From: Antonospora locustae
Taxonomy: Eukaryota; Microsporidia
DNA length: 64,000 bases
Direction: 5' to 3'
NCBI GenBank assembly: GCA_007674295.1
Contig: CM017451.1
Span: 62,001-126,000 of the forward strand
Part shown: one piece after another, positions 17,490 to 26,735 of the stretch
Layout: the number at the start of each line of letters is the position of its first letter
How positions within the stretch are numbered: position 1 is the first letter of the stretch
Program-made: the position numbers and the translations under genes
Notes under the pieces: model-generated
What the model saw: only the letters and a program-made list of their open reading frames with translations
Told to the model about the DNA's origin: nothing
Databases searched by the model: none

Positions 17490-18488
17490 TTACAAATTTT
17501 TCAGTATTTTCACGTTGTCATGCGCTGCTCGGAATTCGATGTCCATTTTGACACAGTTCGCGTTTAATCCGATGCTCTGAAGCTCGTGGTCCTCAATCTT
17601 GCTGTCTCGTCTCCAGAAGTAGAAGAGATAACGTCCCTTTGGACACGTCTCTGTGCTGTCGTCCAAGCCGATTCCCCACATCGTCCTTGGCAGGTCAAAT
17701 GTAGCAAAAAATGTTCGACAAAAGAGCGGATTTTCAGCCAGCAGCACTCTGAAACAGTATGGCTTCTCGATAACCTCTCTGCAATACTCCTTTGCGTATA
17801 TGTTTCCATAATCGCTTCTTATCATAAAATTGTACTCCGCTACGTCTGCACATTCCACTTTCAGGTTGGAATTCACGTAGTATCCGACATTGTTCAGCGC
17901 ATTGAGCCTGGAGAGCGCTTCAGAAACCTCCCGGTGTCCGTGCCTCGGATACACAAATGGTGGCTTGCCAAAGTTCCTCAAGTAGTTCTGAAAAACAGAA
18001 GCGCTGAACGTTGCATCTTCTGCACAGGTCTTTCCAATAATTCGTTTGAAACCCGGAGAGAGATGTTGCATTGCCTCTTCTAGCGTGACTTCCCCTCGAA
18101 ATGCTTTTACAAGGTAGCGCTTGTCAATCAGGCTCATAATTTCGGAGTCCACGACCTGAGTCATGTTGTGGGGGACATCAAATGCAACAAGGTTTTCGCT
18201 ATAATAGAAGTGGCGATCGATCTCTGCGAACTCCACGATGTCCAAGCGACGTGCAGTGTTGGCAAAAACCCCAGGAACACACTCAATAAGCACTCTTTCG
18301 GACGTGTTTTTTCTGATGCAAAGGTCCTCAATATGCCTGGAACTATGCAGTTGGTGCGTATCAAGAGTGGTTCCGTACTCATCCTGTGCATCAACAACGA
18401 GTGTTTTTCCCGATAGTAGTCGGACTTCTTCGCTTCTTCTCACGGATGTCCCTTCAAAGAACGTATCAAAGCAGTTTTCTTCGTCCAT
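17490..18488 (-). CDS. Rab GDI / Rab escort protein family
   Basis: A 332-residue member of the GDI/REP (CHM) superfamily. It opens MDEE like GDI. The later segment PPFVYPRHGHREVSEALSRL, followed by a G-Y-Y-V-N strand, matches the family signature PF-YP-x-G-x-x-E-x-x-x-x-x-x-RL-x-x-x-x-GG-x-Y. GDI extracts prenylated Rab GTPases from membranes and REP presents new Rabs to geranylgeranyl transferase. The N-terminal dinucleotide motif (DxxxxGTGL in the family) is unrecognisable here (FDTFFEGTSVRRSE), which favours REP-like degeneration, but GDI versus REP cannot be decided by eye. Yeast GDI has 451 residues, so this copy is short. The start follows GTGAGCCC directly. Confidence 0.8.
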   Translation of the reverse strand: MDEENCFDTFFEGTSVRRSEEVRLLSGKTLVVDAQDEYGTTLDTHQLHSSRHIEDLCIRKNTSERVLIECVPGVFANTARRLDIVEFAEIDRHFYYSENLVAFDVPHNMTQVVDSEIMSLIDKRYLVKAFRGEVTLEEAMQHLSPGFKRIIGKTCAEDATFSASVFQNYLRNFGKPPFVYPRHGHREVSEALSRLNALNNVGYYVNSNLKVECADVAEYNFMIRSDYGNIYAKEYCREVIEKPYCFRVLLAENPLFCRTFFATFDLPRTMWGIGLDDSTETCPKGRYLFYFWRRDSKIEDHELQSIGLNANCVKMDIEFRAAHDNVKILKNL

Positions 18489-18757
18489 GGGCTCACAGCA
18501 AAAAGGTTTGGAAGTGCACTGAAAAGGCTATTTCTCTGTACAATACTTTCGACAGAATGAAGGTGTTATTTTTATAAGGTCCGAATCGTTTCTTTTGGGA
18601 TACAAATTTCCATACAAAGCATTACAAGGTGCTTAAAATGCAGTAATGGTACGTCATCGTCTTCAGAGTGCTGAAAATGTTGCCTGTATGCGGAGAGCAA
18701 ATGAACATAGGGGCGGCCACTTCTTTCAAGGTAGGCAGTGGCCATTAAAAAGAGAAG

Positions 18758-19042
18758 ATGTCACAAAAGCCACATAAAAAAATAACGATATTTGAGAGAA
18801 CTACAAAATATTCGAAAAAACGAAGGCTGCCAAGAAAGGAGATGATCACAAAAGATATAAACGCGCGAATTGTGGAGGAAACAATTGAAAAATACGGAAG
18901 CAAGGCAAAGATGCAGGCTGCAAATCGAAAAAAAAAACAAATGATGATTGTGCTAAACACGATACTTGTATGGACGATGCAAGGCCCTTCAAATGAGTTT
19001 GAAAGAGGAGCTGGCTGCGCACTGCAGCAGCATTGTGATTGA
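18758..19042 (+). CDS. Small lysine-rich hypothetical protein
   Basis: A 94-residue frame, very basic in its first 65 residues (KKRRLPRKEM, ANRKKKQ) and ending in a more neutral tail. The composition suits a small nucleolar or RNA-binding protein, but there is no recognisable motif. It lies 270 bases from the divergent GDI/REP gene. Its last 50 bases overlap the next gene in another frame; that gene has its own promoter box inside this frame, so the C terminus of this protein may be longer than the functional part. Could also be a chance frame. Confidence 0.45.
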   Translation: MSQKPHKKITIFERTTKYSKKRRLPRKEMITKDINARIVEETIEKYGSKAKMQAANRKKKQMMIVLNTILVWTMQGPSNEFERGAGCALQQHCD

Positions 19043-20030
19043 GTATTTGGATGAACATGCCTTAGAAAGGAGCGCCATGGCGCTCGATGCTGCTGATCTT
19101 GTGTCCGTGAATGCAGAGAGGCCAGTGTGTCTGAAAGACAAAGACGAGGTACTTTTCATGATGTATCATTTGTATTCGAAGGGACACAGCTATTACTACA
19201 CGCTTGGCCTGTGCGATGCCATGCATTACGAGCAGTCTGATACCGCTAAAATGTACAGGCAGCTCGCATCTGAGTATTTTTTAGATTCATACGCGATAAC
19301 GAGGGACAGGACGCAATTCACCTGTCCCTTGGTGAAGAAGAGTAACGTCACAGTAGCACATCCCTTGTCTAAGATTCAACTGAGCATTCGTCTCTTTTTC
19401 GATAAGCAAACTAATAGTGTAGCGGCTGTGAACAGCATATTAAGGAATGTTATCGCACTGAAAAAAAAATACAAAGGCTCTCGTGCTGATTTATCAGGAT
19501 TTTCGGCTTCAAACGCCCTGCACATAAATATCGGATACATTCCAATAAAGATGCCGCGTACAAGTGTCTTCAACGCTCTCTGCGAAATCGAAGCAAATCT
19601 TTCTGTGCTGAAAGGCGTTTTGGAGTCAGAAAACGTTGCAAACCACTGCTACACTTACCTGGAGAGAATTTACACGCTTCCTGTGATATATCGATCATTT
19701 CTGTACACGATGTTCGAGAAGTGCTCTTTTAACTGCGCATTCATGGACTTTGGACCCTTTGGAGATACTGTGTTTGGCAAACTATTGCGGTTTCCGTCTG
19801 ATGACTACCAGAGACTCAAGTTCTACGTGAAATGTATAAAAATGCGCCAAATGTTCCACGAAAACGAGGACAAAGTGCTTGATTTGCTATTGAACGCACT
19901 CGCCTTCAAACTCGGGCTTTCTGCGAGCAAGCTTTCTGAAGAAGACGTCCAAAAAATACGAATAACATGTCAGAAAAACACAGTTGCAGCGAAACTAATT
20001 CGAAAATTTTGCAACGCCTACGAAATTTAA
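18993..20030 (+). CDS. Hypothetical soluble helical protein
   Basis: A 345-residue protein with mostly helical character and scattered cysteines and aromatics; no signal, membrane segment or catalytic motif. Residues about 40-90 (MMYHLYSKGHSYYYTLGLCDAMHYEQ) and 220-290 look like paired helices of a repeat scaffold. The start at 18993 is chosen because AAGGCCCTTCAA stands directly before it; the ATG at 18966 lies upstream of that box. No assignment made. Confidence 0.7.
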   Translation: MSLKEELAAHCSSIVIEYLDEHALERSAMALDAADLVSVNAERPVCLKDKDEVLFMMYHLYSKGHSYYYTLGLCDAMHYEQSDTAKMYRQLASEYFLDSYAITRDRTQFTCPLVKKSNVTVAHPLSKIQLSIRLFFDKQTNSVAAVNSILRNVIALKKKYKGSRADLSGFSASNALHINIGYIPIKMPRTSVFNALCEIEANLSVLKGVLESENVANHCYTYLERIYTLPVIYRSFLYTMFEKCSFNCAFMDFGPFGDTVFGKLLRFPSDDYQRLKFYVKCIKMRQMFHENEDKVLDLLLNALAFKLGLSASKLSEEDVQKIRITCQKNTVAAKLIRKFCNAYEI

Positions 20031-20739
20031 TCGTCTTGCTTGATGCACTTTATCACTATTGCGGAGAGAACTGGCAGATGGTTTCAAAAAGACAGAGATA
20101 AGTAAAAACGTATCCCTTCAAGTTTGTAATTTTGTTACTTAAGAATCTGATTATCTCCTTCGAAGCGATAACCGTAAGGTGTTTCACAGAGGAATATGTG
20201 CGCAATGAAACATGATACGGAACTTCTCGCGACAAAATGCTTTCTATGAAATGTGAAAATTAAAAAAGCAAGCACCTTCAAAGCAGTGCTGAAAGGTCGC
20301 AAGTACTTGAAAGCAACAAAGACATGCCGTTTCTCAATAAAACATACTATGCTTTCATGCTTTCTCGCTTGACAACAAACAAATTCGTCTACACATCGTG
20401 TACACAAACGACTTTTTATGCAGTTTTGATTAATTGCAGGCTCTACGAATGCTTCTTGCAATGGCTTTTGAACACGCAGACTCATGAGATGGAAGCAATT
20501 ATCGTGTCAGATAACTGAAGATACGATAGACAACACTCTCGTCAATATCTGTTTTAAATCTAATTTATTCCTTTGTGTCTTCCGTTTTATGTGTGTGCTT
20601 GCTGTTTCCGATTTCTGTGCCTTTTTTCCAGTGACTGACAAGGTAATCATCGGTAAGGAAAAAGTGTAGCATACCCTTTCTTGCACATGTGCCATACTTC
20701 TCAAAAATACAAATTTATAAACACTCGTTGTAATGCTTC
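20031..20739. other. Intergenic stretch, nothing recognised
   Basis: About 700 bases between a plus-strand stop and the stop of SOF1. AT content rises here compared with the left arm. Only short, compositionally poor frames are present on either strand; no tRNA or repeat seen. Confidence 0.5.
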
Positions 20740-21978
20740 TTAATATGTGGAATTATTTTCTTTAGCCTTAGCCTTCTCCTTTTTTCTCTGCAGAGCCTTC
20801 TTCTGTGCGATGGAAATCTTGATTTGATTTCTCAGGCGCTTTGGCAGAAACCTGTGGTTTTTTATTCGCTGAATCTCCCTCACATCTCCAAACTTATCCT
20901 TAAGCGCACTTGAAAAGTTCAGTGCATCTCGTTCTCTCTTCGAAAGTGGGCCCAGTTTTCTCGAGCTCTCGCTCTTCCAGATACGAAGACTTCCATCGTC
21001 AGACCCAGAAACAATAAATTGTGAATCGTTTGTGTACCTCACCGCATTCACATTGTACATTCTTTGATTGTAATACACATCCTCGCACCTTCTCTCGTCA
21101 ATGTTGAAAATTCTTACAGTTTTGTCGTAGGACCCTGTTGCGATACACGATCCAAGAGGACTGAAATCCAGTGATACAACAGAGTTTACATGATGACTGA
21201 ATGTAGCCATTGGCCTATTTGTATAACGAATATCGTGCACGTAAAGATTGCTGTCCTCGTCTCCTGATGCCAAAACATGACCGTGGCGCGGACTGAACTG
21301 AATGCAATTCGCCTTGATACCGGTCTTGATCCTTAGAAACTCGTGCCCAACCCTGTGATCCACAAGAACTATACTTTTCCCTTCTCCAAATCCTAGAACA
21401 TACTCCAAAACAGCGTTAAAGGCGATAGAAAACGTGTTTTCTGTGCCGTATAAGCTTTTAACCGTTTTCTTGTTCATGTCGAAGACATGCGTGCCACCTG
21501 TTGTGCCTACTGCAAGGTCCTTGTGAAAGCACAGGCAGTTTATTCTGCCTTCTGCTTCGTATTTTTCTGCTACACATGTGAACTTTTCATCGTAATGAAG
21601 CACAGTGTTATTTGTCGCCAATAACAGTCCCTTCTCTGAGAAGCACAAACCGCCAGGACAACATTCCGTATTGATTTCTGAAATCCATCTATTTGACTTA
21701 AGATCCCATACGAACGTTTGTCCGTTAAACGATGAGCTTGCGAAGAGATCCACAGCGTGATTCTTCGTCACATGCACAATTCCCTCTTTGTGGTACGTAA
21801 GGGCTGAGACGAACGGTTTTGCGAGGAGTCTCTCGATTTTCACTGCATTGAGAGCCTTCATGTACTCACGTTCTAGTAAAAACGGATGGTAACCCTTTTC
21901 CTTGCAGTGTCTCGCTCTTGGCACATCGTTTTTTCTTTCCTTTTGCATTTCCTTGTGTGAAATTGTGTGAATTTTCAT
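20740..21978 (-). CDS. SOF1: SOF1/DCAF13, WD40 SSU-processome factor
   Basis: A 412-residue WD40 protein with full-length similarity to Sof1/DCAF13. The N terminus carries REYMKALNAVKIERLLAKPFVSAL, matching the diagnostic REYxRALNAxKLERxFAKPF. Seven propeller blades follow (for example ATGSYDKTVRIF and VSGSDDGSLRIW). The C-terminal tail has the Sof1-specific order KLGPLSKRERDA, LKDKFGDVREIQRIKNHRFLPK and a lysine-rich end. Sof1 belongs to the SSU processome and is needed for U3-dependent 18S rRNA processing. The start at 21978 follows TTACCCCT directly. It is divergent from the secreted-protein gene at 22194. Confidence 0.95.
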   Translation of the reverse strand: MKIHTISHKEMQKERKNDVPRARHCKEKGYHPFLLEREYMKALNAVKIERLLAKPFVSALTYHKEGIVHVTKNHAVDLFASSSFNGQTFVWDLKSNRWISEINTECCPGGLCFSEKGLLLATNNTVLHYDEKFTCVAEKYEAEGRINCLCFHKDLAVGTTGGTHVFDMNKKTVKSLYGTENTFSIAFNAVLEYVLGFGEGKSIVLVDHRVGHEFLRIKTGIKANCIQFSPRHGHVLASGDEDSNLYVHDIRYTNRPMATFSHHVNSVVSLDFSPLGSCIATGSYDKTVRIFNIDERRCEDVYYNQRMYNVNAVRYTNDSQFIVSGSDDGSLRIWKSESSRKLGPLSKRERDALNFSSALKDKFGDVREIQRIKNHRFLPKRLRNQIKISIAQKKALQRKKEKAKAKENNSTY

Positions 21979-22193
21979 AGGGGTAACACATTAATTTTCC
22001 CAATGCTTTTCTGCTTTTCAATGGAGTGCATGGTTTCGTTAACAAATATCACAGCGGTTACAGATTCACCCGTGTAAAATGCATTAGGGTTAGGGTGTAT
22101 AAATTCGTCGTTGTATTTGTGGCCTTCTGAGCCGAATAAACACCATGAAACATTCTGTTCCCGATATAAAAATAAACAATTAACATTTGTCAA

Positions 22194-22862
22194 ATGAACG
22201 TCTGTTTTCTGGTTTTTCTTGGAATAAGCATAGGAAAGTATTGCATTCCAGAAAGAGGAGAACTTGGTCTTAGTGAATCGTTTGCACCTGGTTTGTACTT
22301 TCCGAATAGTGAGAATGCGAGACCCCCGCCTTCACCTCCGATGTTCCAAGTTGCTATGCCACAAGGACCACAAGCTGTCTCTTATGCGAGACCTCCACCT
22401 GTTCAGTTTGTGCCAAGCATTCAACCCATTCAACCGAATACGCCACCACCATCGCCTATATCCCCTGCATACTTGCAAGCCCCAGAAAGCCGTTCGTTTA
22501 CTGCACCCACATGTGATAATTCGCTTGAGAGAAAGCAGTTCGCACAGTGTGTTAAAGACGCACTTTCTACTTTCAAGAACGTCATAGAGAACTGCAAGAG
22601 GGTTCTTGGAGAGGATGCAAAGGAATGTTGCGTAGATGACAGATGCTTAGACAGTTTGAAGAAAAAGAAAGAGCGTTGTATGTCTGAGGCAATAGAGCAA
22701 GCTCTTTCCAGAAGAAAGGACACATTGAGTGAGTTTCTTGATTTTCTGAAAAAGGAAATTGAAACTCGTAATGGTGGCAACAGAAACAACAGTGGGAACA
22801 ATTATAGTGGTGGTTCCTCTGGAGAAGTGTTCCAGTCACAATGCAAAGGGCCCTGTGATTAA
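22194..22862 (+). CDS. Secreted proline-rich, cysteine-containing protein (spore wall/polar tube candidate)
   Basis: A 222-residue protein with an N-terminal signal peptide (residues 1-15). Residues about 40-100 are Pro/Ser/Gln-rich (RPPPSPP, TPPPSPISP). Residues about 105-190 are helical and charged with paired cysteines (CCVDDRC) and lysine runs (LKKKKERC). The tail is Gly/Asn/Ser-rich and ends in CKGPCD. Proline-rich and lysine-rich secreted proteins with conserved cysteines include microsporidian polar tube and spore wall proteins, but no family match is claimed. It is the last gene before the AT island. No CCC box is close to the ATG; one lies about 35 bases upstream. Confidence 0.65.
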   Translation: MNVCFLVFLGISIGKYCIPERGELGLSESFAPGLYFPNSENARPPPSPPMFQVAMPQGPQAVSYARPPPVQFVPSIQPIQPNTPPPSPISPAYLQAPESRSFTAPTCDNSLERKQFAQCVKDALSTFKNVIENCKRVLGEDAKECCVDDRCLDSLKKKKERCMSEAIEQALSRRKDTLSEFLDFLKKEIETRNGGNRNNSGNNYSGGSSGEVFQSQCKGPCD

Positions 22863-25800
22863 GATTTTGTTTTCAAAAACAGTTGATTGAAATAGAAATA
22901 TTTTACGACATATCTTTAATTCTTAAAGGGGTACACTGCGACATATATTTTTATGGAAATGATTAATGATTTTTCTCATGTTGTATTGAACATTGTATTT
23001 ATACTCAAAATGTGTGGCTGTTAAATTGTTTTATTTTTCAGGGTTTTTATTGTTTTATTAAATTTGTTTCCTCAGAAAGTATTTTATTCATATTACAATA
23101 TAATCTCCAAGTATTTCAAAGAATACGTAATTCTATCTATTCACCCTAACCATAAAGTATAAATAAATAATGTCGAATAAAAAACCAGATGCTTGCTTTT
23201 GTTAAGATAAATTAAAATTATATAATTTGTTTATTTTTTAATATTATTTTGTTAGTTATCCCACCAATAAGGTCTAATTAGAGTGAATGAAATCATATTT
23301 ATAATACTTACAATGAGATTGAAGATCAAAATTGTAAGAAGGAAATCAGTAAATCGACGTACATGAGCAGATAATGTGATGCAATTTTTTCTTGAATGGA
23401 CGCCCTTTTGTTAAATGTTTAAAATGTAAATATAACACTAAAAAATTGGTAAATTATAAAACATGTAAATGATGTAATTATTAATAAAACACTGCGTCTG
23501 TAAACTCTCGTTCAATTATACCATTTTGCATGAAAAGTAATTAGATGGCTTTAAGAGAATGTTTATTAAAATTCCTAACGGGAAACCTTTCTAAGTTGCA
23601 GCTTACCTGTGTCCATTGCACTCGATTTTGTGGAGTATCTCTTGCACAACACCTACTTAAAAGTACATTACTACTCTTTAGGGAACAACTGCATTCTGCA
23701 TCATCATAGATACAAAAATAATTAGGGTTAATTACTCATATAATTATACATAATATCCTGCGTAACGTGACAAATTTATAATAAGCACAATTCAATTGTT
23801 TCTATAATTTATAGTATTTACAGTCCTGTTTTATTTTTAATTTATCTTTATTAATTTTTATAAGCTTTCCGTTCTTGATAATTTGTTTTTATTAATTACA
23901 CATTTAAAAAGCTTAACAATCAAAATCACAAAGTTACTTACCTTTTTATTAATTAAAAACATATATATGTTTAATAACAATTTTTTCAATAAATATTCTT
24001 TAAAGTCAACAAACACATTATTAAACATATAGTACACTTTGGACGTTTTCTAAGAAGTGCTTATTGTTTATTTAAAATATCTTCAATTCATATTAAAATT
24101 ATATTACTTGTAAAAATATTAATATAAACTGTGATCCAGTTACATAATACTCTCAACTTATTTTTGAAACGATTTTTATCTGCAAAATTTCTTTACATGA
24201 AATTTTTATATAAGAAGTAATTCATACATTTGTATTTATGGAATTTGTATTATGAAAGTTTTATGTTTAATTTATCTTAAAATATAAGTTTTAATAGCTA
24301 GTCATCTACTTATTTCTTAATAATATTTCAAGTTGCATGTGTGTTAAAAGTTCATGTATGTTTATCAGTTCTCATATTATTTTGACATCTTTTCAAAAGA
24401 CAGATATTACTTCATATAAATATTTATTATCTCTTCTTCATCTTTTGATATATCATCGAATTTAATTGCTCTGTTCTTAATCTAATGAAATGAATTGTAA
24501 TTTTTGCAAGTGTATGGTTTATTTATAATTGATAACATAAAAAGAAATTATTTTGCAAAAGAATCAATGTTTGTAACTTACCTTTTCTATAACAGTAAGT
24601 TAAAAGAATAACATTTCAAGTTAAATCCTATAATACACATTCTATGTAGAGAACATTTGAGACCATATTCTTTGAGCACCACTACAGTATTGAGGATAGA
24701 ATCAGGACGAATATAGTGGAAGAGATATGATCTGATTCATATGTGTAGCCAATTAAGACAAGTCTAGATGTTTCGCAAGGAATGAAGGTGTCTTGCCTAA
24801 AAATAACCAGGTTGAGCCCAATAGGATGAACTACTCTCTTCCATTAATAAAATCCATCATGCTTCTATAAAAACATTATAAGTTAATATACTTATAATAA
24901 AATTAGTTTAAAAAACAAATCCTAGTATAAAGAATTCCATCAGAGAAAAAGCAATGACATAAAATGGATTTGTGTAGAAGATGATGCGTCCTGCTTGATG
25001 AATGTGACGATCTTGTCCAAGCATAACCTAAATGGAGTTTGATAGAACTGTTAATTAAAAAGTTTAAGCAAGAAAAATATAAGCGATTATGTTTTTTTTT
25101 CTTTTATAGTGTCAATATAACTTGAATAAATAAAATGAGTAAATAATTTTATTTGTATCGAATGTTAGGTAGAAACATTATTATGAAAATGAAGTCTCGC
25201 CATACATGGAAATATATTTTGTAACAGTTTTTTATTTAACCTATTAAGAGTCCTAAAGTATATTTTTAAGTTGAGATAAGCTATATACATTGTGTATTTT
25301 GCCGTAAGGAAAGTTCATCTTATGATGATAGTGCTCATAAAGATAGAGTTACCACAAGCGTCAGCATTAATAGACGTTGCCTCCTCTTGCTGTATTTTAT
25401 TTTATATTTGATATCTATTAATTATCATTTTGATTGTTAGTATGATTAATGAATTTTTAGTGTTATAATATAATTTATTTAAATATTATGTTTTATTCAC
25501 ATATCAAACAATAACGCCAAAAATGACCAGTTTTATATATTTATTTTGGTTTTAACCCGATATTGTCGTTTGATTGATTAAAAATTAAATATAATTTTTA
25601 GTAATAAATTTACTTATATAAAAATATTAATTAATTGTTCAAATCTATTCTACAACATTAAAACATATCTATCAATCAAAATAACTTTTCAAAATAAAAT
25701 AAGTGATAAAAATCAACATTATAAAAATATAAAAAAACGATTATATGTTAAATAATGAAATAAATCGGTCTTATCTTATTTACATGTACTCTGTGTTTTT

Positions 25801-26018
25801 TAAACTTTGTACAAAAAGATGTTTTATTTTAATTAATAAGAGAGAAAAAGTTTGCTGGTGATGAAATATATTTTTAGTTTATAATATAACAAATTGGTTC
25901 TTTTAGATATACTTCTATATACACAAAATATAAATAAAACTTAATAGTCAAATACAAAAAGGAAAAATAGCAAAAAACCCACCAAGATATTTTGTTCCAA
26001 AATTTTGTATTTAATATT

Positions 26019-26045
26019 GGAGAACCAAAGTGCAACAGGTACTAC
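26019..26045 (+). repeat. Repeat family A, short fragment
   Basis: The core GAGAACCAAAGTGCAACA is shared, on the opposite strand, with the copies at 32.0, 38.1 and 46.1 kb. Only this end of the repeat is recognisable here. Confidence 0.55.
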
Positions 26046-26654
26046 AATTGTGAAATGCTATAAGAAAGTTTCTAAACAGGAATATAAATGAAATTCTTAC
26101 TTTAAAAAGTTTTTATTTAATAATTATGTTAAAAAAGAAGTAAAAAATTTATATTTTTTGTAATATTTATGTATATTTTTTACTGGAAGACAAATAATTA
26201 AATTTATAACAATTTAATAGTTTTTTTGCAGTAAAAGTTTTGTTGACAAAATTTTCATTTTAAGGGATTCCAAAACAAAATGTTATGGTAGGTTTCGTCC
26301 TACGGTAGTATGTTTTATACCTTGATTCACTGGTTTTTTCTAGTAACATTACTAACGTTGTTTAATTATTAATAACACCATACTAGTTAAATAAAAATAA
26401 CTGTCATAAAAATAAATATCATAGCTAGTTTTTGTTTATCAATCTTTGAGATAATCTTTTTGCAGCTAATAGTATAAAAACTAATCTAGCTATAATTGTC
26501 ATAAAAAATAAAATAATCTTTAGAATATAACCTATATTATACTGGCTTGAATTCAGACACTAGCGTTAAGAGAACATTTACAAGCATAGTTCTGAACTAA
26601 AAAAAATGTAAGTGCAAGTAAGCTTCTTTGGAAATAACTGAATACGATAGTTGT

Positions 26655-26735
26655 AAGGTTTATTGAGTCTGATGCTAGATGTGTCTCCAGTAGGCTGTTT
26701 TACAATAATCATTTGGGTGTAATGAGAATGTCCTT
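26655..26735 (+). repeat. Repeat family B, degenerate copy
   Basis: Contains TTTATTGAGTCTGATGCTAG, then CCAGTAGGCTGTTTTACA and TGTAATGAGAATGTCC. It parallels 48105-48170 block by block, and most differences are transitions (C to T or G to A relative to that copy). Confidence 0.55.

Noticed and set aside
21975..22193. 72-codon minus-strand frame between SOF1 and the secreted-protein gene
   Set aside because: No promoter box, overlaps the SOF1 start region, and composition is unconvincing.
22920..22935. CCCCTTTAAG box on the minus strand as a gene promoter
   Set aside because: The frame behind it meets a stop within three codons.
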